Shown piece after piece: positions 1 through 5,857 of a stretch of 5,857 bases of DNA. Both the position numbers and the translations under genes were made by a program. Source of the stretch: an uncultured Thermoanaerobacterales bacterium (GTDB taxonomy: Bacteria; Bacillota; Clostridia; Christensenellales; UBA1242); NCBI GenBank assembly GCA_949840475.1, contig CATKXA010000067.1, positions 1-5,857 on the forward strand. Reading direction: 5' to 3'. The notes under the pieces were generated by a model. That model was not told where the DNA came from. It saw only the letters and a program-made list of their open reading frames with translations, and did not search any database. Positions within the stretch are counted from its first letter, which is position 1. Every line of letters starts with the position of its first letter.

Positions 1-359
1 TGACTAGCACCAGTTCTGCAAATTTCAAAATTGCCTTGCTTATCAAACGAAATGATGCCTAGGTTTGTTAAAATCTGTCTACCACATAAGCTATCTACTC
101 TAAGCTCAGACTTGTTCTTTTGTTTAAAGCTTAGACCTTCACTTATCGTAATCTTTGTTTGAGGAAGAAAAATAGAAATTAATTTTTTAGTAAAGCTTAT
201 AAATTCTTTATTTTCGCTAACAAGTTCAAAGGACACTCCACTTTCACTTAGCACCAAACTGCCAGAAGACAAAACTGCCCCACATAAAAGTGAAGGCAAG
301 TTTTCATGCTCTATCTGCTGACTAATGATTTGGCTTTTTACAGCTTGTGAAAATGTCAT
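1..359 (-). CDS. whiA: WhiA-family DNA-binding regulator, N-terminal part (cut by window edge)
   Basis: This open frame starts at ATG 359 and runs off the left edge, showing 119 codons without a stop. The protein begins MTFSQAVKSQI and continues with LLCGAVLSSGSLVL, then FTKKLISIF, FKQKNKSELRV and ILTNLGII. This is the WhiA N-terminal pattern: an MSFs.eVK start, an AELaAl.r.nGSL-like block, a K-N-x-Y/L-x-V strand and an L-LGil block. That region is a degenerate LAGLIDADG homing-endonuclease-like domain; the C-terminal helix-turn-helix lies outside the window. WhiA is a conserved Gram-positive DNA-binding protein linked to sporulation in actinomycetes and to division and chromosome segregation in Bacillus. 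The ATG is 8 bp after the PHP gene. A TAGGAG ribosome binding site at 365-370 contains the PHP stop codon, so the two are probably translationally coupled. The call rests on motif memory and the murB/PHP context, and the sequence is fairly divergent. Confidence 0.8.
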   Translation of the reverse strand, partial: MTFSQAVKSQIISQQIEHENLPSLLCGAVLSSGSLVLSESGVSFELVSENKEFISFTKKLISIFLPQTKITISEGLSFKQKNKSELRVDSLCGRQILTNLGIISFDKQGNFEICRTGAS

Positions 360-364
360 TTGTA

Positions 365-370
365 CTCCTA
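365..370 (-). promoter_or_regulatory. Ribosome binding site of whiA, overlapping the PHP stop codon
   Basis: On the minus strand TAGGAG lies 5 bases before ATG 359. Its first three bases are the TAG stop of the upstream PHP gene. It supports the whiA start and suggests that ribosomes ending the PHP gene can restart on whiA. Confidence 0.75.
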
Positions 371-1087
371 CTTAAAAAGTTTATCTACGTTTACTATTCT
401 TTCCAATGGAATGTTGTAAGTTTCTATAAATTTAAGCACGTTTTCAAGTCTAGCAATGCTTTGTTTTTTATGTGCATCTGAACTTAATATAAAATTGCAT
501 CCGCTTTTTACTAAATCTTCTGCTTGCTCTTTTGTAAAATTCAAATGCTTGTTATTTAGCTCAATTAACGTGCCATGTTTTTTTGCTTCGCTAGCGACTT
601 TAAAAACATCAACTTTGATATAATCATTAATGTGTGTAAGTATTGTTACATTATATTTATTCAAACAATTTATATAAGCATTGGTGTTAATTTCAATCTG
701 TTTTTTAGGATTAAAGATAGACCTAAAGAAAGAATAAATATTGTTTTTTGCCCCCTTATGGAAGCCAACAAGCAAATTATCAAGCTTGCTAATCTGCTCT
801 TGGTTTAAGTCAATAGTGCCGTCTTTGCCAATTAAGTTTGCCTCAATACCCATAAGCACTTTGACATTATATTTTTTACTGCTATTGATTTGGTCAATTT
901 GTTGCCTAGCTTTGTCTATATTGCTCTTTTTAATACCGAAAAACAAATGCTTAGGACCATGGTCAGAAATACCAAGTGAATTAAGCCCCAAATCGTCTGC
1001 AAACTCCACCATTTGTAAAATGGTGTGCTTGGCATGCAAATTTTTACTATATTTAGTGTGAGTATGGTAATCTCCTGTTACTATCAT
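368..1087 (-). CDS. PHP-domain metallohydrolase (YcdX / histidinol-phosphatase-like)
   Basis: This 239-residue protein is a single PHP domain. It is a TIM-like barrel that normally binds a trinuclear metal centre and hydrolyses phosphoesters. The expected metal ligands are visible in order: H8 and H10 (DYHTHT), a possible further His at H18 or H21, H43 (ISDHG), E82 (GIEAN), H110 (VGFHKG), H152 (LTHIND), and D204 and H206 (SSDAH). The set is complete, so the protein should be catalytically competent. It has no signal peptide and should be cytoplasmic. The start is ATG 1087, preceded by AGGAG, and the N-terminus MIVTGDYHTHT is typical of the family. It overlaps the end of murB by 35 bp and ends 8 bp before whiA. 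A PHP gene between murB and whiA is a recurrent Firmicutes arrangement, but its substrate is not established. Histidinol-phosphatase (HisK) is a frequent automatic label. I do not assign it because no histidine-biosynthesis genes are nearby. Confidence 0.88.
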   Translation of the reverse strand: MIVTGDYHTHTKYSKNLHAKHTILQMVEFADDLGLNSLGISDHGPKHLFFGIKKSNIDKARQQIDQINSSKKYNVKVLMGIEANLIGKDGTIDLNQEQISKLDNLLVGFHKGAKNNIYSFFRSIFNPKKQIEINTNAYINCLNKYNVTILTHINDYIKVDVFKVASEAKKHGTLIELNNKHLNFTKEQAEDLVKSGCNFILSSDAHKKQSIARLENVLKFIETYNIPLERIVNVDKLFK

Positions 1088-1979
1088 CTTGCTCTCCTAA
1101 GTACTCGATTTCTCTCTTTAGTTCAATATTATACACTTTTTTAATATAACTTTCTACTAGTTCTATTAAAATTTTAATATCTTTATAAGTGGCATTTCCA
1201 TTATTTAAGATAAAGTTGGCATGTTTTGTAGAAATAACTGCGTCATTAACCTTTGTGCCTTTAAGCCCAGCATCCTCAATAATCTTGCCCGCAGGTATGT
1301 TATCCACGCACTTAAACACACTACCTGCACTGTAGCCCTTTGGTTGTTTTGCACGCCTCTTAGCTAACACGTCCTTTATTGCCTGCTCTATTTCTGCTTT
1401 GCTACATTTCTCAAAGCTAAATGTTGCAGATAATACTATCTGCCCGCTACCTATTAAACTTGTATTATGATGTGAGTACTTCATTTGCGATTTTTTTAAA
1501 GTTTTGACTTTACCATTTTCTAGCACTTTGATACTAACAAGTTTGTCAAAAATCTCGCCACCAAATGCACCAGCATTCATAACTACTGCCCCGCCAATAG
1601 TTGCAGGCAAACCATAAAGTTTTTCTAAGATAGATAACCCCTTGTTTTTGCACCAAAGCACTGCCTCACAAATGTATGTTCCAGCACTAAAGGTTACAAG
1701 CCCTTTGTGCTTTTTTGCCTGTTTACAAATTTTTTTTGTTGTGATTACTATGAGGTTTAAGCTACTTTTTATTGGCAAAATATTGCTACCGTTGCCAATA
1801 ACTTTATAGTCATAATTATTTTCATTGCAGTATTTTACAGCAATTATAAGCTCTTTAACACTTGTTGGCTCTATTATAGCTTTTACCATAGAGTCAACTT
1901 TAAAAGTTAAATAATCTTTTAAATTTGCGTTTAAAAAGACTTTATCATCGCTCAAATTTAGCCCCTGCAATTTACACAT
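1053..1979 (-). CDS. murB: UDP-N-acetylenolpyruvoylglucosamine reductase
   Basis: MurB is the cytoplasmic flavoenzyme that reduces the enolpyruvyl group of UDP-GlcNAc-enolpyruvate with NADPH to give UDP-MurNAc, the second committed step of peptidoglycan precursor synthesis. The 308-residue length fits a type II MurB, which lacks the extra insertion of the E. coli enzyme. The FAD-binding domain shows GNGSN (62-66) and LYGLPATIGGAVVMNAGAFGG (121-141). The C-terminal substrate domain shows RRAKQP (208-213), SAGSVFK with the catalytic Ser220, AGKIIEDAGLKG (230-241) and KREIEYLGE with the catalytic Glu290. Two places differ from consensus. The usual GGPAD after TFK(I/V) reads DSMVK. The usual YRxS reads HHNT, so His171 falls where the catalytic Arg is expected. 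The start ATG 1979 has GAGGT at 1988-1992. The last 11 codons overlap the PHP gene. No clear promoter is visible in the 85-bp upstream spacer. Confidence 0.93.
   Translation of the reverse strand: MCKLQGLNLSDDKVFLNANLKDYLTFKVDSMVKAIIEPTSVKELIIAVKYCNENNYDYKVIGNGSNILPIKSSLNLIVITTKKICKQAKKHKGLVTFSAGTYICEAVLWCKNKGLSILEKLYGLPATIGGAVVMNAGAFGGEIFDKLVSIKVLENGKVKTLKKSQMKYSHHNTSLIGSGQIVLSATFSFEKCSKAEIEQAIKDVLAKRRAKQPKGYSAGSVFKCVDNIPAGKIIEDAGLKGTKVNDAVISTKHANFILNNGNATYKDIKILIELVESYIKKVYNIELKREIEYLGEQDDSNRRLPYSH
1094..1098 (-). promoter_or_regulatory. Ribosome binding site of the PHP gene, inside the murB 3' end
   Basis: AGGAG on the minus strand sits 6 bases before ATG 1087, within murB coding sequence. 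It fixes the PHP start despite the 35-bp overlap with murB. Confidence 0.75.
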
Positions 1980-2064
1980 TACATTCTACCTCATAAATCA
2001 AAAAATAACAAACCATTAGTATTAAAATTTTAACATTTTGTGCATTTATATAAATTTAAAAAAA
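1980..2064 (-). other. AT-rich spacer between the solute-binding gene and murB
   Basis: This 85-bp gap is the longest non-coding stretch in the window. It holds the murB ribosome binding site (GAGGT, 1988-1992) and two perfect 12-bp AT-only palindromes, TTAAAATTTTAA at 2022-2033 and ATTTATATAAAT at 2044-2055. It is the most natural place for a murB promoter, but I see no convincing -35/-10 pair. The palindromes may be chance in DNA this AT-rich. Confidence 0.4.
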
Positions 2065-3186
2065 CTAGAACTCATTTGGAACAATAGTTTTTTCGCACAA
2101 CACATTTTGCAGCAATTTTAACTCTTCATCTTGATAGTAATTTTTGCCACTCACTGACATAAGTCCAATATTTACAAGCAAGCTTTGTGCTGTGTCTGAA
2201 AGTAAAAATTTTATAAAGTCACTACATACATTTGATATTGCATCAACACTTGTCGTGATTGAAATGTAGCTCACTAAGTCGGTAAACGATGCAAGTGGCA
2301 CAACAATCAAATCATTTTCAAGTCCCGCTTTCACTCTATTTTGCATTCTACAAACATCTCTCTGCGTTCCAAGCAAAACTGACGCATTGTTTTGTACAAA
2401 CCTAGTGTACGCATCATATGAGGTCTGTGTATTGTATTTATCATCAATAATTTTAAGCTTTGATAAATCCACCAAACTCTTGTCGTTAAACTCACGAGTA
2501 AAGCAATTAATAGCAGAGGTGTAAGAGTTTCCTCCGAGCGTCATGGAAAAAATATGCTTTGTTGTCTTTTTATAAGTCTTGTCATAAGCTAAAGAGAACG
2601 CATTACTCATAAGTAAACTTTGTGGACTCTCTTCAATGTTAAGCCCCGCATTTTCCATACGTTCTGTCGTAGACAACAAACAATATGCCCCCGCCGACCA
2701 TGCAACAGCTTTTAACTCTGAGCCTTTGAGTCCACTGCCATAAAAATTATATAGCATGCTCTTGCCATATTCACTACTAAGCGTCTGCATTTGACTTTCG
2801 AGCAAACCAGACAATCCATGCCCAAAACTGAACATATCGGGCTTGTTCCCCTGCCTAATGTTAGCCTCTGCTTCACTGATTGTCATGTTTTCAATCTTGA
2901 TAAACGCACCTTTGTTCCTTTTTTCAAACTCTTTAGCTACTTTTTCCAAAAAACTAGTCCTTGGAAAAAATCCGCCCTCAAAGCTGTCGACATTCCATAG
3001 CGTTATAATGCCTTGATACTCGGCCTTTTTACCAATAAATGAGTTAGACAAATCCCCCTTTTTAGCATGGTATAATACGCTAGCTGTTGGAAGCAAAACA
3101 AACATTAACACTAAAAACACTATCAAAGTGAAGTTCGTTATTGTTATAAATACTATTTTTTTTGCTTTTTTATTGATTTTTTTCAT
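2065..3186 (-). CDS. Membrane-anchored extracellular solute-binding protein (ABC-type, family 1-like)
   Basis: This is probably the substrate-capture component of an ABC importer, held outside the cell. From ATG 3186 it has 373 residues. A Lys-rich start (MKKINKKAKK) is followed by about 23 hydrophobic residues ending near LLPTAS, then an extracellular domain. The first strand GIITLWNVDSFEGG, then FLEKVAKEFEKRN and KPDMFSFGHG, resemble sugar-type binding proteins, as do the later ASVLLGTQRDV and SDFIKFLLSDTAQSLL near the C-terminus. No lipobox Cys follows the hydrophobic segment, so the N-terminus looks like an uncleaved anchor and not a lipoprotein signal. The frame also stays open to ATG 3210 and TTG 3213. 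I prefer 3186 because it gives a normal signal-anchor, but none of the three starts has a ribosome binding site. No permease or ATPase gene is adjacent. It sits between uvrC and murB, where hprK is often found. The ligand is unknown. Confidence 0.75.
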   Translation of the reverse strand: MKKINKKAKKIVFITITNFTLIVFLVLMFVLLPTASVLYHAKKGDLSNSFIGKKAEYQGIITLWNVDSFEGGFFPRTSFLEKVAKEFEKRNKGAFIKIENMTISEAEANIRQGNKPDMFSFGHGLSGLLESQMQTLSSEYGKSMLYNFYGSGLKGSELKAVAWSAGAYCLLSTTERMENAGLNIEESPQSLLMSNAFSLAYDKTYKKTTKHIFSMTLGGNSYTSAINCFTREFNDKSLVDLSKLKIIDDKYNTQTSYDAYTRFVQNNASVLLGTQRDVCRMQNRVKAGLENDLIVVPLASFTDLVSYISITTSVDAISNVCSDFIKFLLSDTAQSLLVNIGLMSVSGKNYYQDEELKLLQNVLCEKTIVPNEF

Positions 3187-3211
3187 GCTAAATAATATGA
3201 AAACAAACATC

Positions 3212-3237
3212 AAAAAAGACCACTAAAATTAGTGACC
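3212..3237 (-). terminator. Rho-independent terminator at the end of uvrC
   Basis: On the minus strand GGTCACT and AGTGGTC flank AATTTT, and an inner A-U pair gives an 8-bp stem with a 4-base loop. The hairpin is followed directly by six T. The TAA stop of uvrC lies inside it. Two stem pairs are G-U wobbles, which become A-C mismatches in the opposite strand, and the plus-strand side has no T tract, so it acts only for minus-strand transcription. It should end the prfA-uvrC transcript. Confidence 0.75.
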
Positions 3238-4239
3238 TTCATGAATATTATTATATATTTGTAAAGCTTTTTTTTGTGATATACCCTCAACTTCTGCAAG
3301 TTCACTAGGGCTCGCAGAAAAAATGTTTTCTTTGGTTTTAAACTTTTTCCAAATTCTAGCACTCAATACCTTTCCAACGCCCTCAATCTCAAACAGTACA
3401 GATTTGAGGCTTTTTCTTCTTAGGTTTCTGTGATATAAAACTGCAAACCTGTGTGCCTCATCACGAACACGCTCAAGTAGCCTTAGTGCATAGTTGTTTT
3501 TTTCAAGCCTGATAGGAACATTAGTTAAAACCGTATAAATCTCTTCGTCCTTTTTAGCAAGACTTATAACTGGAATGTCCTCCCCTGCCTCTTTTATTGC
3601 CTCATAGGCTTTGTGAAGCTGACCAAGTCCGCCGTCTATTACTATTAAGTCTGGACGCTTGTCAAAATTAGTTTGTTTTTCGACCAAGCTTGTAATTCTT
3701 CTTTGCAATGTTTCTTTCATGCTTGCAAAGTCGTCGGCACCCTCAACTGTTTTGATTTTGAATTTTCTATATTCTTTTTTAGCAGGCTCTCCATCTTCAA
3801 ACACAACCATGCTCGCAACATTATTAGTTCCGCTAATGTTTGATATATCATAGCCCTCAATTCTAAATATATTATCAAGTTTGCAAATATCTGCAAGTTC
3901 TTTCAAAGCATCTGTTGTTAGCCTTTTGTGCCTTTCTATTCTATCTCTCGAATTAAAGGCGTATTCTTTTGCATTTTCAAAAGCGTTATTTAAAAGTTGC
4001 TTCTTTATTCCCTTAATTGGTATTGTGATTTTTATTTTTTTACTTGAAACATTTGCTAGGTATTGCGACAACACTTCACTACTGCTTGACATGTAGTCAT
4101 CAACAATAATCTCTTTTGGAAACTCCTCTTTTTGATAGTACGAACAAATAAATGATGAAACAAGCTCACTATCCTCGCCAACAGCATCATCAACATGATA
4201 GTTAAACTGCCCAACATTTTTACCGCCACGGATTTTCAT
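3229..4239 (-). CDS. uvrC: Excinuclease ABC subunit C, C-terminal part of a frameshifted uvrC
   Basis: This ORF holds the C-terminal half of UvrC, which makes the 5' incision in nucleotide excision repair. The RNase H-like nuclease domain shows catalytic Asp131 (EGYDISN), the DDFASM block (169-174), Asp202 (VIDGGLGQL) and His263 (RDEAHRFA). Two helix-hairpin-helix motifs follow (about 284-300 and 313-329), as in the normal DNA-binding tail. All nuclease residues are intact. The ATG at 4239 is not a real start. It has no ribosome binding site, and the frame continues upstream as FAIASSDECKVINV before MKIRGGK, which is ordinary UvrC sequence. The frame is therefore separated from the N-terminal half only by the lesion at 4279-4282. 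With the lesion repaired, the gene spans 3229-5045 and encodes about 605 residues, the usual UvrC length. The stop lies inside the terminator hairpin. Confidence 0.93.
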   Translation of the reverse strand: MKIRGGKNVGQFNYHVDDAVGEDSELVSSFICSYYQKEEFPKEIIVDDYMSSSSEVLSQYLANVSSKKIKITIPIKGIKKQLLNNAFENAKEYAFNSRDRIERHKRLTTDALKELADICKLDNIFRIEGYDISNISGTNNVASMVVFEDGEPAKKEYRKFKIKTVEGADDFASMKETLQRRITSLVEKQTNFDKRPDLIVIDGGLGQLHKAYEAIKEAGEDIPVISLAKKDEEIYTVLTNVPIRLEKNNYALRLLERVRDEAHRFAVLYHRNLRRKSLKSVLFEIEGVGKVLSARIWKKFKTKENIFSASPSELAEVEGISQKKALQIYNNIHEGH

Positions 4240-4244
4240 AACAT

Positions 4245-5045
4245 TTATAACTTTGCATTCGTCACTTGAAGCAATCGCAAAACGTCAATGTTAGACTGAT
4301 TAGTAAGGTTCGCAATAAGTTGAGCGTCGAGTAAGTCTATGCTATAAAGCATGTTTCTTACCTCGAGAGCTTCCTCAAATTGCATACTGTTTGCAAAATT
4401 GTTCATTCTCTCTTGAAGCCTTACTTTTACGTCCTTATTGTCGCCATTTAGAAAGTCTATAATTTTATGTATGTAGCTTAAGTACTCTTGCTCTTTGCTA
4501 AAGTCCACACAAGGAGCAATGCAATTACCTATCTCTCCATGCAAACAAACACGAGCCTTTGTTTTATTGCTTTCAAATGAAGTGTTGCACCACCTGATTG
4601 GGTATGCCCACTTTATTATTCGCATAATTTCAGATATTCTAAGCCCTGTTACATATGGTCCAAATAGCAATGACCCGTCTTTTTTTGGACGCCTTACAAC
4701 TGTTACTCTTGGAAACCTTTCTTTTAAGTCTATCTTAATGTACGGAAAAGACTTGTCGTCTTTTAACATAATGTTATATTTAGGCTTATACTTCTTTATT
4801 AAGTTGCTCTCTAAAGCAAAAGCGTCTAGCTCGCTCTCAGTAATAATATAATCAAAATCTTCAATATTAGAAACAAGAGCATAAGTTTTCACAGTCTTTG
4901 AACTGTTGTCAAAATAGCTCTTAACTCTATTTTTTAGTTTCTTTGCTTTACCAACATAAATGACTTCGCCGTCTTTGTTTTTCATTATATAGACGCCGCT
5001 TTTTAAAGGTAATAAAGACACTTTCTCTTGAAGTTTTGTTTTCAT
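4245..5045 (-). CDS. uvrC: Excinuclease ABC subunit C, N-terminal part of a frameshifted uvrC
   Basis: This ORF holds the N-terminal half of UvrC, the part that makes the 3' incision and contacts UvrB. The GIY-YIG nuclease domain shows GVYIM (17-21), VIYVGKAKKLKNRV (28-41) and LESNLIKKYKPKYN (78-91), with Tyr19, Tyr30, Lys33, Arg40 and Glu79 in place. Cys153, Cys167, Cys175 and Cys179 have the spacing of the four cysteines reported to bind a [4Fe-4S] cluster in UvrC. A UVR motif (about 206-240, with MQFEEALEVRNML) follows. The protein should end its normal sequence at NID-V (residues 252-255). The last 11 residues, LRLLQVTNAKL, are out of frame. The start ATG 5045 has AGGA at 5058-5061, a rather long 12 bases upstream. 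It follows prfA by 34 bp and is probably co-transcribed with it. If the frameshift is real, this product lacks the 5' nuclease and HhH domains. Confidence 0.93.
   Translation of the reverse strand: MKTKLQEKVSLLPLKSGVYIMKNKDGEVIYVGKAKKLKNRVKSYFDNSSKTVKTYALVSNIEDFDYIITESELDAFALESNLIKKYKPKYNIMLKDDKSFPYIKIDLKERFPRVTVVRRPKKDGSLLFGPYVTGLRISEIMRIIKWAYPIRWCNTSFESNKTKARVCLHGEIGNCIAPCVDFSKEQEYLSYIHKIIDFLNGDNKDVKVRLQERMNNFANSMQFEEALEVRNMLYSIDLLDAQLIANLTNQSNIDVLRLLQVTNAKL
4279..4282 (-). other. Frameshift site in uvrC (one base missing from a T4 run on the coding strand)
   Basis: The coding strand reads GAC GTT TTG CGA TTG, giving D-V-L-R-L and a stop 11 codons after V255. Adding one T gives GAC GTT TTT GCG ATT GCT, or D-V-F-A-I-A, and joins the downstream frame without a break. 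DVFAIAS followed by a V-x-V-x-x-IRGGK segment is standard UvrC sequence, so the missing base falls at or next to this homopolymer. The context is not a good -1 slippery heptamer. Confidence 0.88.
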
Positions 5046-5079
5046 AATGCTTTTATTTCCTAATTGTTAGTTTTTTAAA

Positions 5080-5857
5080 CTAGTCACTCGCTGTTAATAG
5101 TGCTTGCTGGTTAGCTATTTGCAACGCTTCTATCATGCTGTCAATGTCGCCATCCATAAAGGTGTCTAGACTGTAAAGCGTTAGGTTTATTCTATGGTCA
5201 GTAACTCTGTTTTGTGGGAAGTTATATGTTCTAATCTTTTCGCTTCTGTCGCCTGAACCTACTTGTAAACGACGCTTTTCAGCGTACTCTTTGTCTGCTT
5301 GTGATTGATAAAAATCATAAAGCTTAGCTTTTAGCCAGTTCATTGCTTTTTCTTTGTTTTTTATTTGTGAACGCTCATCTTGGCAAGCAACAATGATACC
5401 TGTTGGGATATGCGTAATTCTTATTGCTGACTCAGTTTTGTTAACGTGCTGACCACCTGCACCTCCACTTCTGTAGGTGTCAATCTGCAAGTCTTTTTCA
5501 TTAATATCTATTTCAACATTGGTTGCCTCTGGCAAAACAGCTACTGTTGCAGTAGATGTGTGTACCCTGCCTTGGCTTTCAGTTTCTGGAACACGTTGAA
5601 CCCTGTGAACGCCACTTTCAAACTTAAGCTTTGCAAAGGCACCTTTACCTTTTACCATAAAGGTAACTTCTTTAATTCCGCCAGCTTCAGTATAGTTGCC
5701 GTCCATTTCTTCAATAGAAAAACCATGCTTGTCTGCAAACAAGCCATACATTCTTTTAAGCTCTGCACCAAAAAGACCTGCCTCATCTCCACCAGCACCT
5801 GCACGAATTTCAATGATAACGTTCTTTTCGTCGTTTTCGTCCTGTGGTAAAAGTAAA
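5080..5857 (-). CDS. prfA: Peptide chain release factor 1, C-terminal part (cut by window edge)
   Basis: RF1 recognises UAA and UAG stop codons in the ribosomal A site and triggers peptide release. The frame is open from the right edge to a TAG stop at 5080-5082, showing about 258 of the usual 355-360 residues; the first 100 or so lie outside. An internal ATG at 5751 is not the start, because upstream codons in frame read LLLPQDENDEKNVIIEIR, then AGAGGDEAGLF, typical RF1 sequence. The codon-recognition tripeptide of RF1 (P-x-T) appears as PET at 5581-5589, and no RF2-type SPF is present. The catalytic GGQ is at 5449-5457 in RSGGAGGQHVNKTESA, followed by the conserved DERSQIKNKEKAM and NFPQNRVTDHRINLTL blocks. 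No frameshift or missing key residue is seen. It is followed by uvrC after 34 bp. Confidence 0.97.
   Translation of the reverse strand, partial: LLLPQDENDEKNVIIEIRAGAGGDEAGLFGAELKRMYGLFADKHGFSIEEMDGNYTEAGGIKEVTFMVKGKGAFAKLKFESGVHRVQRVPETESQGRVHTSTATVAVLPEATNVEIDINEKDLQIDTYRSGGAGGQHVNKTESAIRITHIPTGIIVACQDERSQIKNKEKAMNWLKAKLYDFYQSQADKEYAEKRRLQVGSGDRSEKIRTYNFPQNRVTDHRINLTLYSLDTFMDGDIDSMIEALQIANQQALLTASD

Noticed and set aside
2058..2094. A possible terminator after the solute-binding gene (AAAAAACTA and TAGTTTTTT arms around the stop codon, followed by T)
   Set aside because: The stem is almost all A-U with a 17-base loop and no GC core, so it is too weak to call.
4279..4300. UGA read as tryptophan (mollicute genetic code)
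   Set aside because: The visible Trp residues I checked use TGG. Genes read normally under the standard bacterial code, and reading TGA as Trp would not repair the uvrC break, which ends at TAA.
4495..4851. A 118-codon plus-strand ORF, and other plus-strand ORFs at 575-808, 741-1061, 2791-3000, 3659-3853, 3881-4096 and 5446-5850
   Set aside because: Each lies entirely antisense to a well-supported minus-strand gene (5446-5850 is opposite prfA) and its translation shows no recognisable domain. They are shadows of the opposite-strand coding.
4245..5045. A genuine two-gene split UvrC, or a stand-alone Cho-like nuclease
   Set aside because: The second ORF has no ribosome binding site, and its frame continues upstream into conserved UvrC sequence. 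The junction is explained by one missing base, so a designed split is not supported.
5062..5082. TAGTTT-AAA-AAACTA inverted repeat between prfA and uvrC
   Set aside because: The stem is short and almost all A-U, without a T tract in the direction of transcription. It is likely chance in an AT-rich gap.
1..5857. CRISPR array, mobile element, tRNA/rRNA, riboswitch or defence system
   Set aside because: No spaced direct repeats, transposase or integrase motifs, or structured RNA signatures were seen. Almost every base is accounted for by housekeeping genes.

Overview
The window is a low-GC stretch (roughly one third G+C by eye) with all its genes on the minus strand. They read from right to left as prfA (RF1, cut by the right edge), uvrC (carrying a one-base frameshift), a membrane-anchored solute-binding protein, murB, a PHP-domain metallohydrolase and whiA (cut by the left edge). 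The AT richness, the AGGAG-type ribosome binding sites, and the uvrC / murB / PHP / whiA neighbourhood point to a Bacillota, most likely a clostridial-type and possibly uncultured lineage. I cannot name the genus.

Right part (3212-5857): prfA and uvrC are 34 bp apart and look co-transcribed. A Rho-independent terminator that includes the uvrC stop codon closes this unit. uvrC is complete apart from one missing base in an A4 run (T4 on the coding strand) at 4279-4282. This splits it into an N-terminal GIY-YIG/UVR ORF and a C-terminal RNase H-like/HhH ORF. Adding one T restores a normal protein of about 605 residues.

Left part (1-3186): a solute-binding protein with an N-terminal membrane anchor is followed by an 85-bp AT-rich spacer. 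Then come murB, the PHP gene and whiA, packed with overlaps or gaps of a few bases. In many Firmicutes the same neighbourhood reads uvrC-hprK-murB-PHP-rapZ-yvcK-whiA. Here hprK is absent, with the solute-binding gene in its place, and rapZ and yvcK are missing between the PHP gene and whiA.

The genes serve translation termination, nucleotide excision repair, solute capture, peptidoglycan precursor synthesis and a cell-division/morphology regulator. They form a housekeeping cluster, not one pathway. I found no mobile element, CRISPR array, RNA gene or defence system, and no intergenic stretch longer than about 85 bp. The points worth a second look are the uvrC frameshift, the reshaped gene cluster, the orphan solute-binding protein placed directly after a terminator, and active-site changes in MurB.
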